Shown here piece after piece: positions 10,296 through 19,668 of a DNA stretch of 44,041 nt. Numbering within the stretch: position 1 is the stretch's first letter; each line of letters starts with the position of its first letter. Both the position numbers and the translations under genes were made by a program. The notes under the pieces were generated by a model that was given only the letters and a program-made list of their open reading frames with translations, did not search any database and was not told the DNA's origin. Source of the stretch: Trichomonas tenax (Eukaryota > Parabasalia > Trichomonadida > Trichomonadidae); assembly GCA_023091735.1 (NCBI GenBank), contig JALKBU010000380.1:1-44041 (forward strand), read 5' to 3'.

Positions 10296-10608
10296 ACAAA
10301 TACGGATGTATACATATATAGCTAACATAATTTTTTCTTCATTTCATAATATTTTTAATCGTTATTTATGATTTCTTATATGTATTTTAATCGTATGTCC
10401 GTGCCTTTCATTTTTTAGTTGTTTCCGAAATGGAAAACAACTCTGTTGTGATTAATATTGATTCTTACCGAAATCAAAAATACTTCATTGGGATATTGTA
10501 TTCATTGTATTCTTGTAGTGTGCAAAAACTCAAGGTGAAATATTTGAAAATGAAAAAATATAATTTTATAACAAATAATATAACAAAGGCAGCGTTCAGT
10601 AAGCAAAT
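10296..10608. other. Gene-free stretch
   Basis: Convergent intergenic DNA between coactosin and the membrane protein gene. A 60-codon open frame at 10430-10612 has no recognisable features and is probably chance. Confidence 0.4.
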
Positions 10609-11490
10609 TTAGAGTTCACGGTAATTGAAGAATTCGGTGAAATAATAAGCATTGAGATTTCCATCAAACTTAATAATTGGTGGATTTTTCGCGTAAAGTC
10701 TGTCGATCAAAGCGAAGTGATTGACTGCCATTTTGAACTCTTTAACGATTATCGACCAAAAATGAATCAATGCTTTTGTATGTGTATCAAGGACTTTTCT
10801 CTGAGCTGCTCTGAAATATGCAACATCAGAGAGATCGTAAATGTAGATTGGTTGAATATTTAATTTTGCTAATTTTCTGAAAAAAGGGAGAAGCCAGAAA
10901 TTGCAACGCATTCCTCCAACAATGAGGTATTTGATACCGAGTAGAGATGCCAATTTCACTCCATCATCATGATTTTTAACGAAATAATCGTAAGTCGATG
11001 AAAACATAATATCGTGATGAATTGATCCATCAGAATATGCTGGCCTATTATCGTAGTCTCCATAAAGACACTTATCATCTAATTTTGGAGAAGTTTTTTC
11101 AAGTTCTAAATCATCTGTTTCTAAAAGTTGAATATCTGTTTTGATTTCTGATGAATTCTCTTTCAGTGTGTGGAATATAACTTTCATTCCGAATGATCTC
11201 ATCATTTGCGCAAGTCTATTAATTTCTGGAGCGATTAAATCCGCTCTATCTGAATAGTAAGGGCACGGATACGTGTCAAAGTAGTCTAAATACAAAGCCG
11301 TTTCGTTCGTTTGCAGTTCTACTAAGCTTTTAGATGACAAAGAAATATTCATTTCGACAATAAACTTAGAAGGATCGATTGTTGGTTCTATTTCCTCTTT
11401 CCCTGAATAAATGAACATTACTACAAGACCAAGAGATGCCACAATTAAACATATTATTTGAAGAAGACGAAAAACAGTCTTCCTCTTCAT
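10609..11490 (-). CDS. Single-pass membrane protein with isochorismatase-like domain
   Basis: A 293-residue protein. Residues about 8-28 form one hydrophobic membrane segment preceded by basic MKRK, so it is probably a type II or signal-anchored protein. The rest resembles the cysteine-hydrolase (isochorismatase) fold: ALYLDYFDTYPC as the first strand with Asp, helix LIAPEINRLAQMMRSFG, strand MKVIFHT, then a late block LASLLGIKYLIVGGMRCNFW that places a Cys near the family's catalytic position. The family Lys is not evident and the Cys is shifted, so it may be inactive or a distant lineage-specific family. The fold call is tentative; the membrane anchor is clear. Confidence 0.5.
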   Translation of the reverse strand: MKRKTVFRLLQIICLIVASLGLVVMFIYSGKEEIEPTIDPSKFIVEMNISLSSKSLVELQTNETALYLDYFDTYPCPYYSDRADLIAPEINRLAQMMRSFGMKVIFHTLKENSSEIKTDIQLLETDDLELEKTSPKLDDKCLYGDYDNRPAYSDGSIHHDIMFSSTYDYFVKNHDDGVKLASLLGIKYLIVGGMRCNFWLLPFFRKLAKLNIQPIYIYDLSDVAYFRAAQRKVLDTHTKALIHFWSIIVKEFKMAVNHFALIDRLYAKNPPIIKFDGNLNAYYFTEFFNYREL

Positions 11491-11805
11491 TTTTGAATTT
11501 TTTTTCTTTTACAAAAATATTTTTTTTGCTAAAATTTAATTTTCTCATTCTAATTTGTAATATTTGGAAAATCAAAAATTATCAAACGATTATATTTTAA
11601 TTTGTAATCATATTTCATAATGAAGCAAACAATATTTAAAAAATTCGAAAAAACCCCAAAAAATGTTAAAAATTTTAAATAAGTTATATTTAGAAAAGTG
11701 AAAATCTATTAATATAATGATATTTGATGCAATAAAAATTTATGGAGATTAAATTTGACATTTTTCAAATATTTGTCAAAAAGTCAAAAGTTCTAATTCT
11801 AGATT
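11491..11805. other. Divergent promoter region
   Basis: Very AT-rich DNA between divergent genes. Near the plus-strand start it carries TTGACATTTTTC (11755-11766) and a TTTGTCAAAAAGTCAAAAG stretch, containing the TGACA/TGTCA core seen in other promoters here. Confidence 0.35.
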
Positions 11806-12480
11806 ATGGATGCAGCACCCCAATTAGTACAAATGATACAGAATGAGGAGCAAATCGGTAAAATGGTGCGTCAGTACTTCCTTAGGATTCGAGAAGATTC
11901 GAAAAATGATAAAAAGAAGGACCGAACATTAACAACTGAAATTTTGGATACGCTGAATTTTGTTAATAATAATATAGCACAGCCAGTACAGGTTTTGAAA
12001 TCGTTGGGACTGATTTTATTCAAGAATGCGATATCATTTAACTTTTCATTGTTTTCATCGCGAATTATTTGTTGCAAAGCAATTCTTTTACATAAATTAT
12101 CGAAAGAAGGTTGGAAAGATGTTAAAGGCCTTTATGACAAAAAGGTTGCCGCTTTAGTTGGTGTCAATGAAGTTAAAAATTGGTCAACTTTCGAGTATCC
12201 GGTTAATAGTGAGTTAGGACCGTTTATTTCTACAAACGAAATCTTGATTGCTAACGAATCATGTTTCGGTCTCGATCACAATCCAAGCTTTATTTTAATT
12301 GGTCCTGGAATGCCACCAGAGGATGTGCTTATCGAACCGCATTTCCCATTGGTTTCAATTCAATATGAAAGAACGCATGAGACACAAGTTATATTAAATT
12401 ATATACCTGTACAAAATCCAATCGCGAGAAAGAGCTGGAACATTACTCCATGCAGACAAATCAACATTCCTTACAATTAA
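11806..12480 (+). CDS. Hypothetical protein (224 aa)
   Basis: I do not recognise this protein. It starts MDAAPQLVQMIQNEEQIGK and has a basic, charged region (residues about 28-42, SKNDKKKDR), a mixed helical middle and a C-terminal half with strand-like segments and Pro/Gly turns such as IGPGMPPEDV. There is no membrane segment or signal peptide. Codon use looks coding and the start is an ATG shortly after the promoter-like TGACA/TGTCA cluster. It diverges from the membrane protein gene at 10609. Probably a lineage-specific cytosolic protein. Confidence 0.7.
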   Translation: MDAAPQLVQMIQNEEQIGKMVRQYFLRIREDSKNDKKKDRTLTTEILDTLNFVNNNIAQPVQVLKSLGLILFKNAISFNFSLFSSRIICCKAILLHKLSKEGWKDVKGLYDKKVAALVGVNEVKNWSTFEYPVNSELGPFISTNEILIANESCFGLDHNPSFILIGPGMPPEDVLIEPHFPLVSIQYERTHETQVILNYIPVQNPIARKSWNITPCRQINIPYN

Positions 12481-13022
12481 TTCGGATCGATTTCGTACCA
12501 AAAATTAACATTATCTCCAATATCCTTACGTTCTGTGTCTCAGATCAGCTACACAGCTTACCTATACTATATTATATACTTCTGTTTTTGAAATTAAATC
12601 TTTATGTATTTTGTTAATAATATCAATTAATACAATGATATTTCATTAATGACTTTTCTTTTCTTACACATAGCCAATCAGATTTATACATCCTACAACA
12701 AATTTCAAATTTTAATTCTATTCGCTTTGGCTTGATACTCAGGCTCTTGAAACATATTATAAATTTTCATTTTGAGTTACAAAGATGAAGTTGCAAGGCT
12801 TGGTATGAAAAAATTATCTAACCAAATTAAAAACTATAATGGAGATCGAAGAAATGAGTAATCGTAGAGGTATTTTCCCCAAAGCAGAGAAAAAGGAAAG
12901 AAGTCAGACTTCAAAACAAAAGATATTTTGCACAAAATAAAAATTTTGTCCTTTTGGTGGATAAAGTTAACGTAAGAGGTTTTGAAGAATATTAAATATA
13001 TTAGTAATAAACGAGATATAAT
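12481..13022. other. Gene-free convergent stretch
   Basis: Lies between the 3' ends of the 224-aa gene and eS21. I see no gene, RNA or repeat. Confidence 0.4.
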
Positions 13023-13292
13023 TTATTGCTTGTGCTGCTCAGCGCGATAGACACCAGTGAGAAGGCCCTTCTCTGTGGCAATGCGGTTGAGGGCATAATC
13101 AGCTTCGCCGAGAGCGCGGAGGTAGCCGGAGAAGACGACTGTCTCGAATTCGCCTGTTGGGATGCCTTCCTCGTTGACCTTAGCGATCTGGAACTGAGCA
13201 GATGCGTGGTCGTGTGGTGGGATCAGGCGGTCTGTGGCCATGCACTTTCTTGGGATGAGCATATCAACGATCTCGCCGGCGTCGTTTTGCAT
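13023..13292 (-). CDS. RPS21: 40S ribosomal protein eS21
   Basis: An 89-residue small-subunit ribosomal protein. The motifs MQNDAGEIVDMLIPRKC, ATDRLIPPHDHASAQ and the tail LRALGEADYALNRIA are characteristic of eS21, and the size fits (about 83-89). It follows a CCTTTT/CGGTTTT promoter and, further upstream, the eight-copy 21-bp phased array. Codons are C-ending, typical of highly expressed genes. The stop reads TAAAT, overlapping the TAAA signal. Confidence 0.96.
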   Translation of the reverse strand: MQNDAGEIVDMLIPRKCMATDRLIPPHDHASAQFQIAKVNEEGIPTGEFETVVFSGYLRALGEADYALNRIATEKGLLTGVYRAEQHKQ

Positions 13293-13299
13293 TAAATCT

Positions 13300-13328
13300 A
13301 AAAGGCTGGACCATTCCTGTCAAAACCG
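13300..13328 (-). promoter_or_regulatory. CGGTTT + CCTTT core promoter of eS21
   Basis: On the minus strand CGGTTTT starts at 13328 and CCTTTT at 13305, with ATG at 13292. The distance between elements (23 bp start to start) is larger than before eS17 (13) and coactosin (10). Confidence 0.6.
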
Positions 13329-13336
13329 TCGCATTT

Positions 13337-13495
13337 TTTACTTGTCAAATTTCTGAATTTTACGCGTCATATTACTGATTTTACAAGACAAAAAATACAT
13401 TTTACACGTCATAGCATTCATTTTTACATGTCATTTGTTTAACTTTACTTGACAATATTCATATTTTACGCGTCATATGATGTATTTGTATGGCA
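13337..13495. promoter_or_regulatory. Eight-copy, 21-bp phased TTTACRYGTCA array
   Basis: Copies start at 13337 (TTTACTTGTCA), 13359 (TTTACGCGTCA), 13380 (TTTACAAGACA), 13401 (TTTACACGTCA), 13423 (TTTACATGTCA), 13444 (TTTACTTGACA), 13465 (TTTACGCGTCA) and 13485 (TTTGTATGGCA). Successive starts differ by 22, 21, 21, 22, 21, 21 and 20 bp, two helical turns, while the spacer sequences are unrelated. The array lies directly upstream of eS21. I infer cooperative protein binding on one DNA face. Confidence 0.75.
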
Positions 13496-13965
13496 AATAT
13501 TCATCTCTCCTTTATTTCTTTATATTCATTGCTTGTAAAACGGAGTGTAGCACACATACTGATAAGCTATTTTATTTCTCTAATATCAGATTCAGGGCTG
13601 ATTTAATAAAATTTTGGGAATTTCATCAATATGATAATGTTCAACTATGAACATAACACCATCATTAAATGTATGTTTCTAGATATTTTATAGTATTAAA
13701 AAAGATATGTCTTTTGATTATTTTATTAAATTTATTCATTTTTGATTCATTAAGTTTGGAACGATCGTTGAAAAGATAAAATCATACATAAAGTCTTTCA
13801 ATGTGTGTTTCTTGTCATTTACAAATGAACGAAAATATGAGAAGAAATGAATTGTTTTTTGTGCCTCTATTCATACACATAGATTAATAATATAGTTTAC
13901 ATGTATTGTACAAAGAATAGATCTTGTTATTAGTATAAAATATCATTCAAACAAATATATTAGAA
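13496..13965. other. Gene-free stretch
   Basis: AT-rich DNA between the phased array and the 3' end of the TPR-CS gene. Nothing recognisable. Confidence 0.4.
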
Positions 13966-14649
13966 TTAACATGATTCCCAGTATCCTGCAACAACCTTCT
14001 TAAGCTTCAATTCTATTGATGAGTTGTTCAAAACGTAAGTAGAATTTTCTGGAACAACCTCTTTTGGTAAATTGATGTGTATTGATATTGGGCGTTGCCT
14101 CTTGATGTATACATCGACTGATTTTGGCAGAAATGAGACCTTTAATTCCTCTTTATTAACATCTTTAATCATAAGTTGAATACAAACGTGTTGATTTGAT
14201 TGATACCACTCTCTCTTGACATCAGATATGATTGGTGGATCAAATGTATAGATGTTTGGTGAATTTGGTGCATTTTCGACTGATATGTGAGCTTGGCAAC
14301 GAATTATCCATTGTTTTGTTTCTGCCGTCGATGCCATTTTGTCCACTGCTTCAAATGCTAATAGTGCTGTTTCCCATTCTTGAAGTCTATACAAACATTG
14401 TCCTTTAAGTAACATAATATCAGGCAAATTCCATCCTCTTGATTCTGCTTTCTTCAGTGCTTCAAGAGCGTATGTGATTTTATCTGTTTTGAAGTAACAA
14501 TAAGCTTCTTTGCGAATTAATAAAGGAGTTGGTTCGTGTGCCGTTGTTTTAATCATTTGAATTGCATCATCATATCGTCCAGAATCAACAAGTTCTATAA
14601 TTGTTGGTTCTAGACATAATGTTTTTGCGGTCTGATTCGAATCAAACAT
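13966..14649 (-). CDS. TPR-CS domain protein, SGT1-like
   Basis: A 227-residue protein. Residues about 12-115 form three TPR-like helical hairpins (VDSGRYDDAIQMIK, ALEALKKAESRGW, LYRLQEWETALLAFEAVD). Residues about 135-225 are a CS domain: REWYQSNQHVCIQLMI, VSFLPKSVDVYI, ISIHINLPKEVVPENSTYVL and IELKLKKV followed by a terminal YW. TPR followed by CS is the architecture of SGT1, the HSP90 co-chaperone involved in kinetochore and ubiquitin-ligase assembly. The C-terminal SGS domain is absent, so this is a short form or a related co-chaperone. The start is an ATG. Confidence 0.75.
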   Translation of the reverse strand: MFDSNQTAKTLCLEPTIIELVDSGRYDDAIQMIKTTAHEPTPLLIRKEAYCYFKTDKITYALEALKKAESRGWNLPDIMLLKGQCLYRLQEWETALLAFEAVDKMASTAETKQWIIRCQAHISVENAPNSPNIYTFDPPIISDVKREWYQSNQHVCIQLMIKDVNKEELKVSFLPKSVDVYIKRQRPISIHINLPKEVVPENSTYVLNNSSIELKLKKVVAGYWESC

Positions 14650-14930
14650 TTATAAAAAATGAATTTGCCATCATACAGCACTATTGATAAACAATCTATT
14701 TATTATAATTTCGTTAAATTTTGAATTGGTTAATCAAAAAAATATTTCTAGTTTTGAATTTTTATTTAATGGTATCAAAAGCATTCTTAAATGGTTTCAC
14801 TTTTTCAAATATAATTATGCTAAAATATTGTTTATAATTTTTTGATAATTTCAAACATTCAAAATTGAAACTTCTTTGTATGATAAATAGCTTTTATATA
14901 AAATTTTGAGATATTCTCTTTTTTATTTTT

Positions 14931-16196
14931 ATGAAAGTTTCTTGGAATCAATTTCATGGTGATGAACCACAAGGACAAAACGTTAACAAAAGACTTGGTT
15001 ATGCAGAAGACGGATTTTCGATTGAATGGGAGGACACTGAACGCGTATTTGGAGCATTAAATTCGGTCAATTTTGGAATTGTCCTGAAAGGACTCTTTGA
15101 ACTTACAAAAGAACCAGAGAATATTGATATATTCCAAAATTGCATCGAAGGCCTCATAACGACGATGCTCAATTTTGTTGGTCATGAAGAAGAATATTAT
15201 TCTGATCTTGCGTGCCGTATCATTGTTAATATCTTTGTTGTTCATGATGAAGAACATAATTTACCAGGAAAACAGGCCGCATATCAATTTTTCAATAGTT
15301 TATTTTTACATCAACCAAATGATATATTAGTAATTCTATTACACATCCTCTTCGAGAGATCTTTAAATGTCAAAGAACATATAGTTACGCTTCCAATATT
15401 TGAACAAATTGTTAATCTTCAAATTCGCAATGATGATGTTATGATAGAGCACTATGCGTCTGCGTTATCACATCTTTTCGATCAAGATTATATTATTCCT
15501 AACGAGTACTATTATGTTATTATTCGCAAGTTCATTGACATTTTATTTTCTCGAGTATCAAGCAATGTTAGAAACGTGTGTTTGAGAGGATTAATGCTAT
15601 CTACATCAAATCCTGATAGGACTTCAAGCTTCATATCATCAGATTACATTACCATGCTTAAAAAATTATTTAATGATCTTGATTTCAAAGGACAAGGACT
15701 TGTTTTGAGGATATTCGGTAATTGTTATGGATGTGGCATTCACTCTTTGCTGGATACAGTTCGTCAACAAGCTCCTGTAACGTTATTCTTTTCTTTCCTA
15801 GATAATGCAGATCTTCAATCATCAGCACTCTATGCTATTACAGAATGTGTCAGTCGCGATCCAGAGGCGTTATATGTATTATCTCAACAACATTTAATCC
15901 AAGATTTAATTGATTTACTTTATAGTTCAACATTTAATACCAGGAAGCAAATTATTCGATGCCTATCTTACATTGTAGAAAAAATGACTGAGCATATATT
16001 TTCAATATTTGAAAATGATGAATTCATTGAATTTTTAGCAAGTTTACTTGAAAGCGAAGACATACAATTAGTAGAAGACCTTGTTCCCTTCGTCCAGAAA
16101 TATAAGGAAAGATCTGATTCTGAAAATATTGATCAAGATCTCCTTTCATATTTTATTATTGCCCATTCTGATTTATATGATAATAAGCTATTATAA
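14931..16196 (+). CDS. ARM/HEAT-like alpha-solenoid protein
   Basis: A 421-residue, almost entirely helical protein. Leu/Ile-spaced helical pairs occur throughout, for example IFQNCIEGLITTMLNFVG, DILVILLHILFERS, NVRNVCLRGLMLSTS and LVLRIFGNCYGCG, consistent with an importin-alpha-like ARM repeat array. The N-terminus (SWNQFHGDEPQGQNVNKRLG) is polar and lacks an obvious basic importin-beta-binding domain. It is probably a lineage-specific solenoid family; the broken gene inside the transposon at 39666 has similar length and composition and may be a distant relative. The cargo or partner is unknown. Confidence 0.65.
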   Translation: MKVSWNQFHGDEPQGQNVNKRLGYAEDGFSIEWEDTERVFGALNSVNFGIVLKGLFELTKEPENIDIFQNCIEGLITTMLNFVGHEEEYYSDLACRIIVNIFVVHDEEHNLPGKQAAYQFFNSLFLHQPNDILVILLHILFERSLNVKEHIVTLPIFEQIVNLQIRNDDVMIEHYASALSHLFDQDYIIPNEYYYVIIRKFIDILFSRVSSNVRNVCLRGLMLSTSNPDRTSSFISSDYITMLKKLFNDLDFKGQGLVLRIFGNCYGCGIHSLLDTVRQQAPVTLFFSFLDNADLQSSALYAITECVSRDPEALYVLSQQHLIQDLIDLLYSSTFNTRKQIIRCLSYIVEKMTEHIFSIFENDEFIEFLASLLESEDIQLVEDLVPFVQKYKERSDSENIDQDLLSYFIIAHSDLYDNKLL

Positions 16197-16504
16197 TAAC
16201 TCTCAAAATTATAGTTCTGTGATTACAAGATTCGGCTGAGATAAAATATATTCGGCCAAAATAATATTGATATTACAAGCATAAAACAGAACCAAAATAT
16301 ACACAGATAGGTATTAATCTAGCGATTTGCATGATTAATTAAAGACAATTTAAAGGTATTTTATCTTCGTTAATTAAACCCCAACGAATTTGGGCTTAGG
16401 AATAAAAACCAGTTAATAAACAAATAGATATTTATATAAATGGTAAATTTGTTTTAAATAACAAAGAAAAAGAATAAATATTGAATTCTATTTTGTATAA
16501 TATC
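16197..16504. other. Short convergent intergenic stretch
   Basis: Nothing beyond AT-rich sequence; TTCGGCTGAGAT and TTCGGCCAAAAT (near 16231 and 16249) form a weak local repeat. Confidence 0.3.
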
Positions 16505-17563
16505 TTAGCCAAGATGTGTCTCTGTCTTGTTCTTAGAATTCTGGCGCTTCAACTGAGAGAATCCTGTCTTATATGAAACTTTAACCATGGCTTTTTTACC
16601 GAATGTGCCCGGAGAGCCGTTTTCAGTATTAGCGAATGATTCAGAGCCTCTTCTATTAACATTAACTGCAGCCAAGTGTCCACCTTTGCTTTTATCTTCA
16701 ACATATGTTCCAGAAAATCTTCTTTCATTTGCGTTAGGAGGAAGTTCCATAGTAACTCCTTCCATGAAATTGACAGAGAACATATCGACAATTGGTAATC
16801 TCATCAAAGGATTCTTAACTAAGCATCTTTCGATATATTGCTTTGCGTCTTCCGTAGCAGTTTCTGGTACAGACTCATGATTATTCAGAACAGACTTTAT
16901 TGTCGCTTCTGGGACCGGGCCAAGGAACGGCAATCTTGTTGAAAGACACAAGTAAACTATGCATCCGAAGCACCACGAGTCAGAGTTTGGATGGAATTTC
17001 TGTGTTGATAAGTATTCTGGTGCAAGGAATGGAATAATCTTTGGATTACTCGATAGTTCTTTTATCGAGGACTCAGATGATAAAACGTACTTTGTAAGTT
17101 GTCCATTTTCATTCACAAAAATATTTTCTGCGTTAATGTTGCAAAACTTAAATCCTAACTGCTCTCTTGTGTAAAATGTGATATAATAAAGATGAGATAT
17201 TAAGTCCTTTATAGCCTTTTCACTCATCGGCCCATTAGTTTCCACGTACTCTCTCAGGCAGCAACCCTCTGGAAGTTCGGAAACTATATGGTATGCATTC
17301 GATTCATCGATTAAATCAATAATCGATGCAATGTATTTGTTATTAACCTGCTTTAGGATATAAATATCGTTTAAAAATTTAGCGTTTCGTTCAGGAGTTT
17401 GAAATTGGGATTTATCGATAGATTTAATTGCGTAAAAGTGCTTATTATTGTTGTTAACGGCTTTCCAGGAACCGCTTAAAGTACCGCTCGTCAGCTCTTT
17501 GACGAAGGAATACTCACGAATTTCAGGGGAAGTAGTAAGAAAGTCCATTGAAAGTTTTGACAT
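16505..17563 (-). CDS. Pseudokinase (protein kinase fold, CAMK-like)
   Basis: A 352-residue protein with a protein kinase fold over residues about 18-268. The VAIK lysine is present (FYAIKSI, K47) and so is the APE block (FLAPEYLS). The catalytic loop reads FCNINAENIF instead of HRDxKxxN, so the catalytic Asp and the Lys are both Asn (N142, N144), and the DFG triplet is missing where KYVLSSES stands. It should therefore be inactive as a phosphotransferase and act as a scaffold or allosteric partner. The C-terminal tail (after about 268) is basic and Ser-rich. The frame and codon use are intact, arguing that it is a functional gene and not a decaying one. Confidence 0.82.
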   Translation of the reverse strand: MSKLSMDFLTTSPEIREYSFVKELTSGTLSGSWKAVNNNNKHFYAIKSIDKSQFQTPERNAKFLNDIYILKQVNNKYIASIIDLIDESNAYHIVSELPEGCCLREYVETNGPMSEKAIKDLISHLYYITFYTREQLGFKFCNINAENIFVNENGQLTKYVLSSESSIKELSSNPKIIPFLAPEYLSTQKFHPNSDSWCFGCIVYLCLSTRLPFLGPVPEATIKSVLNNHESVPETATEDAKQYIERCLVKNPLMRLPIVDMFSVNFMEGVTMELPPNANERRFSGTYVEDKSKGGHLAAVNVNRRGSESFANTENGSPGTFGKKAMVKVSYKTGFSQLKRQNSKNKTETHLG

Positions 17564-17920
17564 ACAAAACGTTTTTGAAATGTTTACAGTGGTTTTGTAA
17601 ATATTTCAAAATGGATATCGGATTTTAGAGCAATTATCGGGAAAGAGAGGTCCAAATGTATTGGAAAAACAAAGGTTTGACCTTAAATATTTTGCTTTTT
17701 AAAAACTGATAAACATTTTTGAGCGATTATGGTGTTTGCTCGATGGATCGTGTGCACTAGGTCGTAATTTTCATTTTTGCTTTAAAATTCACGTTTGTTA
17801 TGTATTTTCACTCAAATTTTCGTTATTTAGTCCCATTTCTTTATGTGCACCAGATGCAGGGTATATTCGGTTGGAAAAATGACAACGTGACATTATGACA
17901 ACATGCTTAAAGTGATTTGA
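17564..17920. other. Gene-free stretch
   Basis: Upstream of the pseudokinase. No gene seen; this begins a 2.4-kb repeat-rich zone. Confidence 0.35.
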
Positions 17921-18538
17921 ATGGCCGTATACCATTAATAAAGGCAGTACACAATTTTGTATACCTTCTGAATTTTTGATATGTTCACAAAACTTTACGT
18001 GTCATATTTTTAAAGATTCAAATAAAAAGGTGACAAGATTCTCAAATTTTAGAGTGTTTGGTTTTTCGCGAAAGCAGGCAAAACGATAATTTTTCACTAA
18101 AAAAAACATGAACGTTTATTAATTTTTAAACGATGGATGGCTTCACCAATAGTAACGAGTACATTGAACTCATGGAAGCTCTGAACAACGGATTCTTGAG
18201 TTAACTGCAATTCGACATTGTAGGAAGACGTGTTCATTCTTTAGATCTTGTTAATTCTTCAGATCTTGTTCATTCTTTAGATCTTGTTGATTCTTCAGTG
18301 CTTGACGATTCGTAGCTGCTTGTTCATTCATGGACAAATTTCGTCACTGTGCTTGTTCATTCGCACCCAACGAATTTGGCGCCAAATTTATGTTTTTTAA
18401 AAAGCGTCAATGATTGTTTTTACTTTTTTAGTAAATGTTATTATTTTTTTTATAAAAAGCTTATATTTCTTTTTTAGGTGATGATTGTATGCTAATTTGC
18501 GATGACAAAACAGTTTTTTTAATTTGGTATACGGCCAT
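17921..18538. mobile_element. MITE-like segment with 14-bp inverted termini
   Basis: ATGGCCGTATACCA (17921-17934) has an exact inverted copy TGGTATACGGCCAT (18525-18538), enclosing about 590 bp. Inside are a TTTACGTGTCA motif (17992-18002), a short frame beginning MDGFTNSNEYIELMEALNNG at 18133 that stops after 23 codons, and an 18-bp repeat tract. No transposase is present. I see no convincing target-site duplication, so mobility is inferred only from the termini. Confidence 0.45.
18232..18298. repeat. 18-bp imperfect tandem repeat
   Basis: About four copies of a unit close to GTTCATTCTTTAGATCTT, with TTTAGA and TTCAGA alternating. In one frame it would encode a six-residue repeat like SLDLVH, but the frame is not open for long. 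Confidence 0.7.
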
Positions 18539-18763
18539 GTGAATGAGTTTATGGTTATTTAAGTGACTTTATTTACTCCCGTAAATTCTCAAATTTTGAC
18601 AATATTAAGCCCAAAAACTCAAGTTGCCAACATCCTATAATTTACCCCAATTTCTACGTACCCTTTACGTACAAATGACAGTAAAACATCAATGTTCAGT
18701 ATGAAATCACTCGTGTTGTCAAAATGTCAATTTTTCAAGATTTTCAAGGGCAGCTTGGGACCC

Positions 18764-18779
18764 AGTGCACCGGTGCACT
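18764..18779. repeat. 16-bp perfect palindrome
   Basis: AGTGCACC followed directly by GGTGCACT. A half-site GGTGCACTT recurs at 18851-18859. It could be a dimeric protein site; no gene is adjacent. Confidence 0.5.
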
Positions 18780-19306
18780 TTCCGACTCGTTAATTTACCA
18801 CATAAACTCAAGGATTTATGAAACCTACATAATCAAAAAATAAACGACCCGGTGCACTTTTCATTTTCACCACAAAATTCACGAAAATCATCAATTACAA
18901 TCAAATTTTCAACATAAACTGCCCTAAATCCTAATCTCCACATCGAAATCAACGAAAAACAAAAATATCAAATGTTTCTAAACCAATCGTACAATATATT
19001 TGACTTTCTTTATTGAACATGCTTTAAACCTCATCGATTTCTTCAATTCCTTTTTAAATTCTTCATAAAATTTCCTAATCCCGAAATGTTCAAAATAAGC
19101 TTCCAATAATTCAGAAACCAATATTTGTTCGGAAATTCACGCATCAAAAAGTTTTCAACATCAATTTTATCCGCCAAAGAAATCGTTTGGCATCCAACAT
19201 CTACTCTATCCATTTATCTTATAATTAAAAAAAATATATTTTTAAAATTAAACTTAATCCACAAATGATTAAAAACCGTTATAATATCAGGTTAAGAAGA
19301 ATAAGA

Positions 19307-19372
19307 CCGACCCACGGAGTGGGTTGGGCTCATTTATCCTAGCCCGAAGCTGGGCTTGTCCAGCGGAATGGG
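19307..19372. repeat. GC-rich hairpin string
   Basis: Three successive hairpins stand out in AT-rich DNA: CCGACCCAC-GGA-GTGGGTTGG (19307-19327, 9-bp stem with one G-T), AGCCC-GAAGCT-GGGCT (19341-19356) and a weak CCA-GCGGAA-TGG (19360-19371). Loops share a CGGA/CGAA-like core. It could be a structured RNA or a dispersed repeat module. Confidence 0.5.
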
Positions 19373-19378
19373 TTCATT

Positions 19379-19392
19379 TGTGTGTGTGTGTG
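19379..19392. repeat. (TG)7 microsatellite
   Basis: Seven TG units immediately after the GC-rich hairpin string. Confidence 0.9.
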
Positions 19393-19668
19393 TATAGTTT
19401 GTCTTCTCCTTATATTTCAAATTCAACCAAAATGTGAATAGCATCCTTTTTATCTTTAAAATCTATTAATACTTATTGAGCTATAAAAATGTTAACCACT
19501 CTTACATATATTGTCATATAAAAATCTTCAAAATTTAATTTCACATAAAATATCAACCACATCTACATATTTTAACAATCAAAATAACGAAAAAAGCAAT
19601 ATGTTAGAATTTCTATAAGAGTAAAATAGTAATATACCTCAATTTAGAAAAAAATCTTATTTTTCCGC

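Noticed and set aside
10430..10612. 60-codon open frame
   Set aside because: AT-rich low-complexity translation with no support.
13337..13495. Phased array as a CRISPR or minisatellite
   Set aside because: The repeat is only about 11 bp with degenerate positions and unrelated short spacers, in a eukaryotic promoter; it fits protein sites better.
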